The notes beneath the pieces were generated by a model, which searched no databases, was not told where the DNA came from, and worked only from the letters and a program-made list of their open reading frames with translations. DNA of 64,000 nucleotides from Paracoccus sp. MA (lineage in GTDB: Bacteria > Pseudomonadota > Alphaproteobacteria > Rhodobacterales > Rhodobacteraceae), in NCBI RefSeq assembly GCF_020990385.1, contig NZ_CP087598.1, forward strand, positions 2,113,001 to 2,177,000, written 5' to 3'. Below are positions 8,186 to 17,445 of the stretch, piece by piece (the stretch's first letter is position 1; each line of letters starts with the position of its first letter). Both the position numbers and the translations under genes were made by a program.

Positions 8186-9178
8186 TCAATCCTCGGCCGA
8201 GACCTGCAACAGGATCTTGCCGATATGGTTGCTGCTTTCCATATGGCGATGCGCCTCGACCGCCTCGCGCAAGGGAAAGGCGCTGTCGATCAGCGGACGC
8301 ACCGCACCCGCCTCGATCAGCGGCCAGAGCCGCTCCTGCAATTCCCGGGCGATCCGCGCCTTGGCGAGGTCCGATTGCGGGCGCAGCGTCGAGCCGGTCA
8401 CGGTCAGGCGCCGCGCCATGATCTGCGCGAAGTTGATCTCGGCCTTGGGTCCGGCGAGGAAGGCGATCATCGCCAGCCGGCCGTCATCGGCCAGGCACCG
8501 GATGTTGCGGGCGATGTAGTCGCCGCCCACCATGTCCAGGATCAGGTCGGCGCCGCCGGCCTTGCGCAGCACGGCGACGAAATCTTCCTCGCGATAGTTG
8601 ATCGCCGCGGCGCCCAGCCTCTCGCAGGCCGCGCATTTCCCGGCCGAGCCCGCCGTCGCCCAGACCCGTGCCCCCAGCGCCCGGGCGGTCTGGATCGCCA
8701 TGGTCCCGATGCCCGAGGAGCCGCCATGGACCAGGAACCGCTCGCCCGGCTGCAACCCGCCGCGCATGACCACATTGGACCAGACCGTGAAGGCGGTTTC
8801 CGGCAGCGCAGCGGCGGCGCGCAGCGACAAGCCCTGGGGGATCGGCAGGGCGTGCTCGGCCGGGCAGGTGGCGTATTCCGCATAACCGCCGCCCGGCAGC
8901 AATGCGCAGACGCGGTCGCCCGGCTTCCAGCGCGTCACCCCCGGGCCGACGGCCGCCACCTCCCCGGCGCATTCCAGCCCCGGCAGGTCCGAGGCGCCGG
9001 GCGGCGGCGCATAGGAGCCGGCGCGCTGCAGCAGATCGGGGCGGTTCACCCCGGCCCAGGCGACGCGGATCAGGATCTGGCCATGTCCGGCCACCGGCAC
9101 CGGCCGGGTCACCGGCCGCAGCACCTCCGCCCCGCCCGGAGACGAGATCTCGACCGCCTGCATCACATCGGGAATCAC
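8186..9178 (-). CDS. NAD(P)H:quinone oxidoreductase, zinc-independent MDR (PIG3-like)
   Basis: This 330-residue medium-chain reductase resembles the PIG3/QorA quinone reductases, which use NADPH and lack catalytic zinc. The GroES-like half has VAWAGVNRPDLLQR and GLECAGEVAAVG; the Rossmann loop reads VHGGSSGIGTMAIQ near residue 148. The start is the GTG at 9178 with AAGGAGG six bases upstream, overlapping the COQ9 stop as GTGA; an internal ATG at 9163 has no such site. Coupling to a ubiquinone-biosynthesis gene suggests a quinone-related role, which is inference. Confidence 0.85.
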   Translation of the reverse strand: MIPDVMQAVEISSPGGAEVLRPVTRPVPVAGHGQILIRVAWAGVNRPDLLQRAGSYAPPPGASDLPGLECAGEVAAVGPGVTRWKPGDRVCALLPGGGYAEYATCPAEHALPIPQGLSLRAAAALPETAFTVWSNVVMRGGLQPGERFLVHGGSSGIGTMAIQTARALGARVWATAGSAGKCAACERLGAAAINYREEDFVAVLRKAGGADLILDMVGGDYIARNIRCLADDGRLAMIAFLAGPKAEINFAQIMARRLTVTGSTLRPQSDLAKARIARELQERLWPLIEAGAVRPLIDSAFPLREAVEAHRHMESSNHIGKILLQVSAED

Positions 9179-9861
9179 CCATCGCCTCCTTCTGTCCGGG
9201 CGCGCGGGCCTGCGCGCAACTCTCCGGGCAGATTGCGATTTTCTGGCCGCCTGATCCAGCCCGTTGCAAGCCCGGCCAGCGCCGAAACCCCGGGCAGCGC
9301 GCCGAGACGGTCCTTGAGGGTCTCGAATCGCATCGCGCCCTCGATGCGGCGGTCGAGGAACCTGCGCGTCTCTTCGGCCTCGGGCGAATCGTCGCCGAGC
9401 CAGTAGAGCACCGTCGCGCCGTAGACCGCCGACAGCGTCGCGCGCTTGGAATACCAGTTCACGTCTTCGGACCGGTCGCCCAGCCCGTCCCAGATCGCAT
9501 CCGCCGTCTCCCAGACCAGCCGCGCGCCCAGGGCCGCGTTCTGCGGCAGCGCCAGGATCGCCGCCCCGGCCCGCGCCAGCTCGCGGTTGCTGAGCGACAG
9601 GCGATGCATCACCGCCGCCGAGACCCTGTCGCGGAACCGCCCCTCGGGCGGATGCGCGGCCAGCCAGTCGCGCAGCGCGGCATCGCCCCTGCGGTGATAG
9701 GCGGCGGCCAGATCCGCGCCGCCGCGCGGCAGATAGACCCGCGCCAGCGCCGGGTTCATGCCGATGTCGCGGGCGCCCTCGGCAATGGCCTTTTCGCCCA
9801 TGCCTTCGAAGATGACATGCGACAGCGCGGCCTCGACCAGCCGCTCGCGTTCATCCGTCAT
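9175..9861 (-). CDS. COQ9 family ubiquinone-biosynthesis protein
   Basis: COQ9 is a lipid-binding accessory protein that presents quinone intermediates to the COQ7-type hydroxylase. The 228-residue product has a TetR-like N-terminal helical part (LVEAALSHVIFEGMGEKAIAEGARDIGMNP) and the conserved C-terminal core with WETADAIWDGLGDRSEDVNWYSKRATLSAVYG near residues 135-170. It is first in a two-gene transcript with the quinone oxidoreductase, overlapping it by 4 bp. It is divergent from rpsU. Confidence 0.88.
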   Translation of the reverse strand: MTDERERLVEAALSHVIFEGMGEKAIAEGARDIGMNPALARVYLPRGGADLAAAYHRRGDAALRDWLAAHPPEGRFRDRVSAAVMHRLSLSNRELARAGAAILALPQNAALGARLVWETADAIWDGLGDRSEDVNWYSKRATLSAVYGATVLYWLGDDSPEAEETRRFLDRRIEGAMRFETLKDRLGALPGVSALAGLATGWIRRPENRNLPGELRAGPRARTEGGDG

Positions 9862-9985
9862 GGCGCTCTCCTTCCTCCATCACGCGGACCCGGCCCGGAA
9901 AATCTGGACAAAGCCGATTCGCCTTGCTAGAAGGCCGCGTCCTGCAATCAGATCAACTCTAACCTAGGAAGGTGGTGACAACCAC

Positions 9986-10192
9986 ATGCAGGTAAGTGTT
10001 CGCGACAACAACGTCGAACAGGCGCTTCGTGCTCTGAAGAAGAAACTTCAGCGCGAGGGGGTGTTTCGTGAAATGAAGCTCAAGCAGCATTTCGAGAAAC
10101 CCTCGGTCAAGAAGGCCCGTGAAAAGGCCGAGGCCGTCCGCCGCGCCCGCAAGCTGGCGCGCAAGAAAGCGCAACGCGAAGGCGCGCTGTAA
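9986..10192 (+). CDS. rpsU: 30S ribosomal protein S21
   Basis: This 68-residue highly basic protein begins [20 protein letters not shown] and ends in a Lys/Arg/Ala-rich helix, the classic S21 pattern. It binds the 30S platform near the 3' end of 16S rRNA and supports initiation. An AGGAAGGTGG stretch lies upstream of the ATG. It is a single gene with its own strong terminator. Confidence 0.96.
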   Translation: MQVSVRDNNVEQALRALKKKLQREGVFREMKLKQHFEKPSVKKAREKAEAVRRARKLARKKAQREGAL

Positions 10193-10216
10193 GACGAGCG
10201 ACACGTTCGTTTCAGG

Positions 10217-10245
10217 AAAACCCCCGCGCCCGGCGCGGGGGTTTT
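10217..10245. terminator. Bidirectional terminator of rpsU and lrp-like gene
   Basis: A perfect GC stem (CCCCCGCGCC with GGCGCGGGGG) is flanked by AAAA on the left and TTTT on the right, so it can stop transcription from both rpsU and the convergent Lrp-type gene. Confidence 0.9.
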
Positions 10246-10249
10246 CTAT

Positions 10250-10711
10250 TCACACCGGCAGCGCCGTGGTCTGCGCCACCGTGCGCAGCGAGAACGAGGA
10301 ATGCATCTGCTGGACCCCCGGCAGTTTCGCCAGCCGCTGGCGGTGGATGCGGGCGAAATCGTCGGTATCCTGCGCCACCACCTTCAGCAGGTAATCCGCC
10401 GACCCCGCCATCAGGTGACATTCCAGCACATCCGGAATGGTGCGCACGGCGCGCTCGAAAGCCTCGAGCAGTTCATCGGCCTGGCCCGAAAGGGTGATCT
10501 CGACAAAGACCGTGGTCGGGCGCTCGAGCTTGCGCGCGTCGAGCAGCGCGACATAGCCGCGGATCACCCCCAGTTCCTCCAGCCGCTGCACGCGGCGGTG
10601 GCAGGCGCTGGCCGAGAGCCCGACCTCGGAGGCCAGGTCGGCATTGGTCATGCGTCCGTCGCGCTGCAGGACCGACAGAATGCGGCGATCCGTTGCGTCA
10701 AGCTCGATCAT
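10250..10711 (-). CDS. Lrp/AsnC family transcriptional regulator
   Basis: This 153-residue protein has an N-terminal winged helix-turn-helix (LDATDRRILSVLQRDGRMTNADLA, recognition helix around SACHRRVQRLEELG) and a C-terminal RAM/AsnC ligand domain (VFVEITLSG..., LMAGSADYLLKV). These proteins form octamers that sense amino acids. The start at 10711 (MIELDATD) fits the family. The upstream in-frame extension to 10846 has no family resemblance. The effector and targets are not shown by the context. Confidence 0.88.
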   Translation of the reverse strand: MIELDATDRRILSVLQRDGRMTNADLASEVGLSASACHRRVQRLEELGVIRGYVALLDARKLERPTTVFVEITLSGQADELLEAFERAVRTIPDVLECHLMAGSADYLLKVVAQDTDDFARIHRQRLAKLPGVQQMHSSFSLRTVAQTTALPV

Positions 10712-10864
10712 CGGGGCGATCCCTGTCTCGCGGACGCCCTGCGGCGCCGGTTTCTTCGACAATAGCGCGCCACGGCCGCCCGCATAAGCGAAAATCGCCA
10801 AGGCCCGAAACGACGAGGGCGCGACCCGCAGGCCGCGCCGCCGCACTATCCCGAAGGGGCGATC

Positions 10865-11299
10865 TCAGGCGCGGTTGGCGCGCAGCTCGTCGCGGATCTG
10901 CATCAGCAGCTCTTCCTGCGTCGGGCCGGCGGGCGCGGCCTCGTCCTCTTTCTTGCGGACCGCGGCGCTTTGCACCCTGTTGACCGCCTTGACCAGCAGG
11001 AACACCGCCCAGGCGATGATCAGGAAATTGATGACCGCCGAGAGGAAGGCGCCATAGGCAAAGACCGAGGCGCCGGAATCGCGCGCCACCTGCAGGCTGG
11101 CGCCGGGCGGAACCTCGCCCTTGAGCACGAGGTAATGCCCGCTGAAATCGGTCCCGCCGGTCAACAGGCCGATGATCGGGTTGATCAGGTCGGCCACCAG
11201 CGAATTCACGATGGCCGTGAAGGCTGCACCGATGATGATGCCGACGGCCAGGTCGATGACATTGCCACGGGCGATGAATTCCTTGAATTCCTTGAACAT
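10865..11299 (-). CDS. mscL: Large-conductance mechanosensitive channel MscL
   Basis: MscL forms a pentameric channel that opens under membrane tension to release osmolytes on hypo-osmotic shock. The 144-residue product begins [30 protein letters not shown], the canonical N-terminal amphipathic helix plus TM1. TM2 is [22 protein letters not shown], and a charged C-terminal bundle ends the protein. The start at 11299 is preceded by GGAAAAGGTAAGCCC. It is a single gene, divergent from the GST gene. Confidence 0.95.
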   Translation of the reverse strand: MFKEFKEFIARGNVIDLAVGIIIGAAFTAIVNSLVADLINPIIGLLTGGTDFSGHYLVLKGEVPPGASLQVARDSGASVFAYGAFLSAVINFLIIAWAVFLLVKAVNRVQSAAVRKKEDEAAPAGPTQEELLMQIRDELRANRA

Positions 11300-11390
11300 G
11301 GGCTTACCTTTTCCAGCCTGTTGCGCGCGTTCCGGCACAGGCTGCCATATCACGATTGCCCCTTGCAACATAGTCAGCACAGGAAACGAC

Positions 11391-12092
11391 ATGACGGCAC
11401 TTTCCGATTTCCCGATCACCCGCCGCTGGCCGCCCCGGCGCCCCGAGGTGATCCAGCTCTATACGCTGAACACGCCGAACGGCATCAAGACCTCGGTCAT
11501 GCTCGAGGAATGCGGGCTGGACTATGACGCCCACCGCATCAGCATCGGCGACCCCGAGGATCAGTTCACCCCCGAATTCCTGTCGCTGAACCCCAACAAC
11601 AAGATCCCGGCGATGATCGACCCGAACGGTCCCGACGGCCGGCCGATCGGCCTGTTCGAGACCGGCGCCATGCTGATCTATCTGGCCGACAAGACCGGCA
11701 AGTTCCTGCCCGCCTCGGGCGCGGCGCGCTATCATACCATCCAGTGGCTGATGTGGCAGATGGGCGGCGTCGGGCCGATGTTCGGCCAGGTCGGCTATTT
11801 CCACCGCTACAAGGGCAGCGAGATCGAGGACCCCCGCCCGCGCACCCGTTATTACAACGAGGCGCGGCGGCTTCTGGGCGTGCTCGACCGGCAATTGCAG
11901 GGCCGCGACTGGATCACCGGCGACTATTCCATCGCCGACATGGCGGTCGGTCCCTGGCTGCGCACGGTGCGGGTGAATTACGAGGCCGAGAAGGAAACGG
12001 GGATGGACGGCTTTGCCAATGTCCAGGCCTATCTGGACCGCTTCCTGGCCCGACCGGCGGTGCAAAGGGGGATCGAGGTCGGCGCTGCTTGA
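11391..12092 (+). CDS. Glutathione S-transferase family protein (YghU-like)
   Basis: This 233-residue protein has a thioredoxin-like N domain ([20 protein letters not shown], then [12 protein letters not shown] and the [15 protein letters not shown] glutathione-binding segment) followed by an all-helical C domain ([16 protein letters not shown]). The [11 protein letters not shown] motif is that of the YghU/Nu-class, whose members are disulfide-bond reductases. The ATG at 11391 has AGGAAA upstream. Sequence earlier in the frame is antisense to mscL and is not coding. Confidence 0.86.
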   Translation: MTALSDFPITRRWPPRRPEVIQLYTLNTPNGIKTSVMLEECGLDYDAHRISIGDPEDQFTPEFLSLNPNNKIPAMIDPNGPDGRPIGLFETGAMLIYLADKTGKFLPASGAARYHTIQWLMWQMGGVGPMFGQVGYFHRYKGSEIEDPRPRTRYYNEARRLLGVLDRQLQGRDWITGDYSIADMAVGPWLRTVRVNYEAEKETGMDGFANVQAYLDRFLARPAVQRGIEVGAA

Positions 12093-12100
12093 CATCGAAA

Positions 12101-12125
12101 GCGCCCCGCCAGCCGGGCGGGGCGC
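12101..12125 (+). terminator. Hairpin after the GST gene
   Basis: A 10-bp perfect stem (GCGCCCCGCC/GGCGGGGCGC) with a 5-nt loop lies eight bases past the GST stop codon. There is no T-run, so factor-independent termination is uncertain. Confidence 0.45.
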
Positions 12126-12222
12126 ACCGCCGGGCGTAAAATCCCGAAGGCCGGGGAATAATCCGTCCCGCCGTCCGTAAACCTGCCGCAACGGTTGATG
12201 TTGCAGCTCAGAGGACGGACAG

Positions 12223-12525
12223 ATGAAATCCTTGCACAAACTTCTTGCCGCCGCCACGTTCTCGGCGATGTCCTTGCCCGGTATCGCGCAGGCTGACGAT
12301 GACGGACCAAGGCGTTCTCACCCTCCCTCGCTGGAAAACCTGCTGATCCGCAGCCTGACCGGATGGGACGACCGGCCGGTGCAGCCTGGCTGGCGACATC
12401 CTGGTCGGGATCAGGGCGGCGGGTATCGCGCCCATCGCCATTGGGACCGAGACGACGATGATGATGACCGCCGCGGACGCCGCTGGCATGGCCGCGACGA
12501 TGACGACGACGACGATGATGATTGA
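12223..12525 (+). CDS. Small secreted Asp-rich protein
   Basis: This is a 100-residue protein I do not recognise. It starts with a signal peptide (MKSLHKLLAAATFSAMSLPGIAQA, likely cleaved after AQA), continues with a Pro/Arg/Trp-containing middle and a His/Arg/Asp section, and ends in a run of nine aspartates after WHGR. Mature protein would be about 76 residues, with clusters of both acidic and His residues that could bind metal ions. AGAGGACGG upstream is a good ribosome site. It is a lone gene between convergent and parallel neighbours, followed by a strong hairpin. Confidence 0.7.
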   Translation: MKSLHKLLAAATFSAMSLPGIAQADDDGPRRSHPPSLENLLIRSLTGWDDRPVQPGWRHPGRDQGGGYRAHRHWDRDDDDDDRRGRRWHGRDDDDDDDDD

Positions 12526-12532
12526 GGGGAAA

Positions 12533-12583
12533 GGCCGGGGTCCGTCCCCGGCCTGACCCATCCTGACCGGGGGACGCCCCGGG
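12533..12583. terminator. Tandem hairpins between Asp-rich gene and pheT
   Basis: Two GC stems follow one another: GGCCGGGG/CCCCGGCC (12533-12540 and 12546-12553) and CCGGGG/CCCCGG (12567-12572 and 12577-12582). Read on the minus strand, the first is followed by TTTCCCC. They separate two convergent genes and probably end both messages. Confidence 0.6.
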
Positions 12584-12584
12584 T

Positions 12585-14972
12585 CTAGCCCCGCAGCACC
12601 CCGCCGGTGGCCTTGCCGACCTTCTCGACGATCTTCGCGCTGACCGCCTCGATCTCGGCATCGGTCAGGGTCTTTTCCCGCGGCTGCAGACGCGCGGTGA
12701 TGGCGATGGACTTCTTGCCGCCCTCCAGCCCAGTGAACTGGTCGAAGACCGTCACCCGCTCGATCAGCGCCTTGTCGGCGCCGGCAGCCGCGTTCACCAG
12801 CGTCAGTGCCTCGACCTGCGCATCCACGACAAAGGCGAAGTCGCGCTCGACCGCCTGCAGGTCCGACAGCACCAGCGCCGGGCGCGAGGGCGTCCTGACC
12901 TTGGGCAGCGGCACGGCGGCCACGCGCACGGTAAAGCCGACCGCGGCGCCCTTGATGCCGAAATGCCGCAGCACGCGCGGATGGATCTCGCCGAAGGTCG
13001 CAAGCGCATTCGGCCCCAGCGCGATGTTCCCCGCCCGGCCCGGATGCCACCAGCCGTCCAGCTTGCGGTTGATCTGCGCCTTGGCGGGCGCGCCGATGGC
13101 CTGCAGCACCGCCTCGGCATCGGCCTTGGCGTCGTAGATATCCACCTTGCGCCGCGAGGCATAGGGGTCGCGCGGCGCGATAGAGCCGACGAGGATGCCC
13201 GAGAGATGCAGGTCCTGCTCGCCCGGCTCGCCGCCGCTGAACACGGGGCCGCATTCGAACAGCGCCAGGTCGGCAAAGCCGCGTGCCTGGTTGCGCGCCG
13301 CCGCCGCCAGCAGGCCGGGCAGAAGGTCGGGGCGCATATGCGTCATCTCGCTGCTGATCGGATTCTCGATGCGGACGGCATCCGAGCCGCCGCCGAACAG
13401 CGCCGCCGCCTGTGCATCGATGAAACTGTAGGTGACGCATTCGTTATAGCCGAGGCTCGCCGCCATGCGCCGCGCCGCCTGCTCGCGGCGCTGCAAGGGC
13501 GTCAGCACCGGCTGCGGCACCCCTGCCTGCGGGCGCGGCAGCGGCTGGCCTTGCAGCTTGGTCAGCGAGGCGATGCGCGCCACCTCCTCGACCAAATCGG
13601 CGCTGCCCTGCACATCGGGGCGCCAGCTCGGGACGAAAGCCTGATCGCCATCCAGTCGGAAACCCAGCGCGGTCAGCGTGGCGCGCTGCTCGTCCTCGGG
13701 AATGTCCATGCCGACCAGGCTGCTGACCCGCGCCGGCTCCAGCCGGTAGCTGCGGCGGGTGTCGGGCACCGTGCCCGCCGTCACCACCTCGGAGGCCTCG
13801 CCCCCGCAAAGCTCCAGGATCATCCGCGTCGCCAGTTCCAGCCCCGGCCGGGTGAAGGCCGGGTCCACGCCGCGCTCGAAGCGGTAACGGGCGTCGGAAT
13901 TGATCTTCAGCGCCCGGCCCGCCGCGGCGATGGCGATCGGGTCCCAATAGGCGCTTTCCAGGAACACGTTCGCCGTCCCGTCCGAGCAGCCGCTATGCTC
14001 GCCGCCCATGATGCCGGCGATGCTTTCCGGCCCTGCCTCGTCGGCGATGATCATGGTGCCGGGCGCGAAGGCATAGGTCTTGCCGTCCAGCGCCAGCAGT
14101 TCCTCGCCCTCGGCCGAGGCGCGCACGGTCAGGTCCCCCTTGACCTTGTCGGCGTCGAAGACGTGCAGCGGCCGGTTCAGGTCGAAGGTGAAGAGGTTGG
14201 TGATGTCCACCAGCGTGTTGATCGGCCGCAGCCCGATGGCGGTCAGCCGCTTCTGCAGCCAGTCCGGCGAGGGGCCGTTCCTGACGCCGCGGATCACCCG
14301 GCCGCTGAAAAACGGCGCCTTTTCAGCCATTTCCGGCGCGATCACCACCCTGATCGGGCTGGGGAACGTGCCCGGCACGGTGACATCGGCCACGGGCTTC
14401 AGCCGGCCCAGCCCGCGCGCCGCCAGATCGCGGGCGACGCCATGCACGCCAAGCGCATCGGGGCGGTTCGGGGTGATCTTGATCTCGATGACCGGATCGA
14501 CCGCCTCGGGCCGGTTCGCGGCCAGCCAGTCGACAAATTTCTCGCCCACCCCGCCCGAGGGAAGTTCAATGATCCCATTGTGTTCGTCGGAAAGCTCCAG
14601 TTCGCGCTCCGAGGCCATCATGCCATGGCTCTCGACGCCGCGAATCTTGCCGACGCCCAGGGTCACGTCGATGCCGGGAACGTAGTCGCCGGGCTTGGCC
14701 AGCACCACGGTGATGCCGGCGCGGGCATTCGGGGCGCCGCAGACGATCTGCTTCTCGCCCTCGTCGGTCAGCACCTTGCAGACCCGCAGCCGGTCGGCAT
14801 CGGGGTGCTGCACCGCCTCCAGAACCTTGGCGAGCGTGAAGGTCTTCAGCTTCGCGGCCGGATCGGTCACGCCCTCGACCTCAAGGCCGAGATCGGTCAG
14901 CGCCTCGGTGATCTCGTCGAGGCTGGCGGTCGTGTCGAGATGCTCCTTGAGCCAGGAGAGGGTGAATTTCAT
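12585..14972 (-). CDS. pheT: Phenylalanyl-tRNA synthetase beta subunit
   Basis: PheT pairs with PheS as an alpha2-beta2 enzyme that charges tRNA-Phe. The 795-residue length is normal. In order there are the N-terminal B1/EMAP tRNA-binding part (QIVCGAPNARAGI near residue 75), B3/B4 with the editing site (around residues 215-370), B5 (RRSYRLEPARVSSLVGMDI), the catalytic-like domain (RREQAARRMAASLGYNE, MRPDLLPGLLAAAARN), and the FDX-ACB anticodon-binding domain at the C terminus. Its alpha subunit gene lies 1.3 kb upstream with two unrelated genes between them. Confidence 0.96.
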   Translation of the reverse strand: MKFTLSWLKEHLDTTASLDEITEALTDLGLEVEGVTDPAAKLKTFTLAKVLEAVQHPDADRLRVCKVLTDEGEKQIVCGAPNARAGITVVLAKPGDYVPGIDVTLGVGKIRGVESHGMMASERELELSDEHNGIIELPSGGVGEKFVDWLAANRPEAVDPVIEIKITPNRPDALGVHGVARDLAARGLGRLKPVADVTVPGTFPSPIRVVIAPEMAEKAPFFSGRVIRGVRNGPSPDWLQKRLTAIGLRPINTLVDITNLFTFDLNRPLHVFDADKVKGDLTVRASAEGEELLALDGKTYAFAPGTMIIADEAGPESIAGIMGGEHSGCSDGTANVFLESAYWDPIAIAAAGRALKINSDARYRFERGVDPAFTRPGLELATRMILELCGGEASEVVTAGTVPDTRRSYRLEPARVSSLVGMDIPEDEQRATLTALGFRLDGDQAFVPSWRPDVQGSADLVEEVARIASLTKLQGQPLPRPQAGVPQPVLTPLQRREQAARRMAASLGYNECVTYSFIDAQAAALFGGGSDAVRIENPISSEMTHMRPDLLPGLLAAAARNQARGFADLALFECGPVFSGGEPGEQDLHLSGILVGSIAPRDPYASRRKVDIYDAKADAEAVLQAIGAPAKAQINRKLDGWWHPGRAGNIALGPNALATFGEIHPRVLRHFGIKGAAVGFTVRVAAVPLPKVRTPSRPALVLSDLQAVERDFAFVVDAQVEALTLVNAAAGADKALIERVTVFDQFTGLEGGKKSIAITARLQPREKTLTDAEIEAVSAKIVEKVGKATGGVLRG

Positions 14973-15174
14973 GGGCGAGGGCTCCGTCGGTTTGGGCGTC
15001 CCTTAGCGCATGGCGCGGCGGATTGGTAGGGTCGTGCACCGCCCCTGCCCGCCCGAGGCGGGTTTTCCAGCATTTGCCGGGGATCGTGCGGGAAAGGGCA
15101 CGCCGGCCGCCCGGCCTTGTCGGGGCTGCGCGGCGACCTATATGTGAACAGGATTAACATGGGCATGGGAGCCA

Positions 15175-15486
15175 ATGGACACGCAACGGGAACTGCTGAT
15201 CGAACAGAGGGTCGCGAATGACGCGAAATCGCCGCTGGTTGCCTATCTGCTGGCGATCCTGCTTTGGGGCTTCGGGGCGCATCGCATGTATCTGGGCCGC
15301 TGGGCCAGCGGCCTCATCATGCTGGCGCTGTGGGGTCTGGGCTGGCTGACGGCGCCGATCCTGATCGGCTGGCCGCTGGTCGGGCTGGTCTGCCTGTGGG
15401 CGCTGGTCGACCTGTTCCTGATCCCCGGCATGATCCAGGAGGACAAGGACGAGATCCGCCGGCGGCTGGGCTCGGGCCTGCGCTGA
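15175..15486 (+). CDS. TM2 domain membrane protein
   Basis: This 103-residue protein contains a TM2 domain: a charged N terminus, then LVAYLLAILLWGFGAHRMYLGRWASG, a second helix (LIMLALWGLGWLTAPILIG) and a third (LVGLVCLWALVDLFLIPGMI). The GxHRFYLG-type motif (GAHRMYLG) is the family signature. The function of TM2 proteins is unknown. It lies between pheT and pheS on the opposite strand, convergent with a small membrane protein gene. Confidence 0.82.
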   Translation: MDTQRELLIEQRVANDAKSPLVAYLLAILLWGFGAHRMYLGRWASGLIMLALWGLGWLTAPILIGWPLVGLVCLWALVDLFLIPGMIQEDKDEIRRRLGSGLR

Positions 15487-15490
15487 GCTT

Positions 15491-15973
15491 TCAGCCGGTA
15501 AACAGGCCCAAGGTGACGAAGACCGCCGCCGCCGCCAGCCAGGCCGGCTTGTGCCGGTGGCCGAGGATGCCGAAACCCAGGCAAGGCGCGGCAAGGAACC
15601 AGGGCCAGTGCCGCGCCAGCCCCGGCGCGGCCCCGGAGATCCAGCCCGGCGCCATCAGCGCCAGGAAATAGCCGATCAGCGCCAGCACCCCGAAATAACA
15701 GGCGGCGGCCAACCCGACCTCGAGCACGGCGCGCTCGGTCCGCTCGTCGTTCCAGCGATGGGGGCGGGTCAGGTAGCCGCGCGACAGCGTGATGATGGTC
15801 ACCGCCAGGAAGGTTGCCGCAGCAATGCCGAGCACCGGCAACAGATAGGCCTGGGTGATGGCCGAGGCGACCGGCGCCCCTTCAGCCACCCGCCCGGCAT
15901 CGACAAGGCCGAACAGGCTGATCGAGGCCATGAAGGCCGAGGCATAGGCGGTGAGCGTGGTGGGGTTCGACAT
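15491..15973 (-). CDS. Conserved hypothetical membrane protein
   Basis: This is a 160-residue protein of unknown function with four predicted helices: one around residues 8-25, one around 40-62 (AYLLPVLGIAAATFLAVTIITL), one around 86-108, and one around 140-158. The loop between helices 2 and 3 is charged (RGYLTRPHRWNDERTER). It ends 4 bp from the convergent TM2 gene. I recognise no domain. The start at 15973 (MSNPTTLT) follows GGGCCAGC, a weak site. Confidence 0.65.
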   Translation of the reverse strand: MSNPTTLTAYASAFMASISLFGLVDAGRVAEGAPVASAITQAYLLPVLGIAAATFLAVTIITLSRGYLTRPHRWNDERTERAVLEVGLAAACYFGVLALIGYFLALMAPGWISGAAPGLARHWPWFLAAPCLGFGILGHRHKPAWLAAAAVFVTLGLFTG

Positions 15974-16282
15974 GCTGGCCCTTTGCTGCTGGCTTGGTGC
16001 GGTGACTCGCGGTCGGGCGCAAGATAGCGGCGCGCGGCAGAGCTGTCATCTGACAGGGGCGTGGGCTGCGGCTTGCTGCCGAGCCCGGCCGTCGCAGATT
16101 GCGGCTAGGCGGGAACGGAGGACGCAGTGGACACGGTTCCGGTTGTGCCGGGCGTGGCGGCAAGCGGCGCTGCAGCGGCTGGCACGCGATTCGCGGCAGG
16201 GCCGAGAAAGGCCCGCAGATCGGCGCACGGACGCCCTCACCGTTCACGTTAACGCCTCAGACTTGAAGCAATCCCGAGCGGC
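15974..16282. other. 309-bp intergenic stretch upstream of the 160-residue gene
   Basis: I see no convincing gene here. Open frames have arginine-rich, shadow-like composition. It must hold the promoter of the small membrane protein gene and the end of the pheS message. No clear T-tailed hairpin was found. Confidence 0.5.
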
Positions 16283-17374
16283 TTAGCGCGACAGACCGCC
16301 CGCCACGCTGGGCACATCCCCCGCAGCAAAGCCGTAATGCCGCAGCCAGCGCAGATCGCTTTCGAAGAACGCCCGCAGATCGGGAATGCCGTATTTCAGC
16401 ATGGCGATGCGGTCGATGCCCATGCCGAAGGCGAAGCCCTGCCATTCCTCGGGGTCGATGCCGCCCGCCGCCAGCACCTTGGGATGCACCATGCCCGAGC
16501 CCAGGATCTCCAGCCAGCTTTCGCCCTGGCCGATGGTCAGCTTGCCGCCCTCCCACGAGCAGCGGATATCGACCTCGGCCGAGGGCTCGGTGAAGGGGAA
16601 ATGGCTGGCGCGGAAGCGCAGCTCGACCTTGTCCACCTCGAAGAAGGCGCGGCAGAATTCCTCGAGCGTCCATTTCAGGTTCGCCATCGAGATGCCCTTG
16701 CCCAGCGCCAGCCCCTCGACCTGGTGGAACATCGGCGTATGGGTCTGGTCCATATCCATGCGGTAGACCCGGCCCGGGCAGATCACCCGGATCGGCGCGC
16801 CGCTGGCCTGCATGGCGCGGATCTGCACCGGCGAGGTATGGGTGCGCAGCACATGCGGCGGGCGCGGGTCGTCCGCCGCGCGGGCCATGAAGAAAGTGTC
16901 GTGCTCCTGCCGGGCGGGATGCTCGGGCGGGATGTTCAGCGCGTCGAAATTGAACCAGTCGCTTTCGATCTGCGGGCCCTCGGCGACGCGGAAACCCATG
17001 TCGGCGAAGATCGCGGTGACTTCCTCGGTCACCTGGCTGATCGGGTGGATCGTGCCCTGCGGCCGCGGCCGGCCGGGCAGCGTCACGTCCAGCCATTCCT
17101 GCTTCAGCCGCGCGTCCAGCGCCGCATCCTCGAGCCCCTGCTTGCGGGCGCGCAGCGCGGCGTCGATCTCGTCCTTCAGGCGGTTGAGCGCCGCGCCGGT
17201 GGTCTGGCGCTGCTCGGGCGTCATCCGGCCCAGTTCCTTCATCATGCCGCTGATCTCGCCCTTCTTGCCCAGGGCGGCCAGCCGCACCTGTTCCAGCGCC
17301 TCGCCGTCGGCGGCGGTCGCGATGCGGTCGAGATAGGACTGGCGAAGGGCGGTCAGGTCGGACTGGTCGGACAT
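16283..17374 (-). CDS. pheS: Phenylalanyl-tRNA synthetase alpha subunit
   Basis: The alpha subunit carries the catalytic site of PheRS. The 363-residue protein has the N-terminal coiled coil ([21 protein letters not shown]) and the class II core: motif 1 region [23 protein letters not shown] near residue 130, motif 2 around [26 protein letters not shown] near 200, and motif 3 near [22 protein letters not shown] at 325. Length is slightly over typical. It is transcribed toward pheT but is not adjacent to it. Confidence 0.96.
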   Translation of the reverse strand: MSDQSDLTALRQSYLDRIATAADGEALEQVRLAALGKKGEISGMMKELGRMTPEQRQTTGAALNRLKDEIDAALRARKQGLEDAALDARLKQEWLDVTLPGRPRPQGTIHPISQVTEEVTAIFADMGFRVAEGPQIESDWFNFDALNIPPEHPARQEHDTFFMARAADDPRPPHVLRTHTSPVQIRAMQASGAPIRVICPGRVYRMDMDQTHTPMFHQVEGLALGKGISMANLKWTLEEFCRAFFEVDKVELRFRASHFPFTEPSAEVDIRCSWEGGKLTIGQGESWLEILGSGMVHPKVLAAGGIDPEEWQGFAFGMGIDRIAMLKYGIPDLRAFFESDLRWLRHYGFAAGDVPSVAGGLSR

Positions 17375-17445
17375 GGGCAGGTTTCCTTGCGGTTCGCGGG
17401 CCGATTAGCACGCGGAGACCGCAGGGAAAAGCCCGGGGGAGGCCC

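Noticed and set aside
12963..15029. A 688-codon plus-strand frame opposite pheT
   Set aside because: Antisense shadow of pheT, with composition typical of the reverse frame and no recognisable motif.
15951..16286. A 111-codon frame in the gap upstream of the small membrane protein gene
   Set aside because: Arg-rich, no ribosome site and no family resemblance; overlaps the start of the opposite gene.
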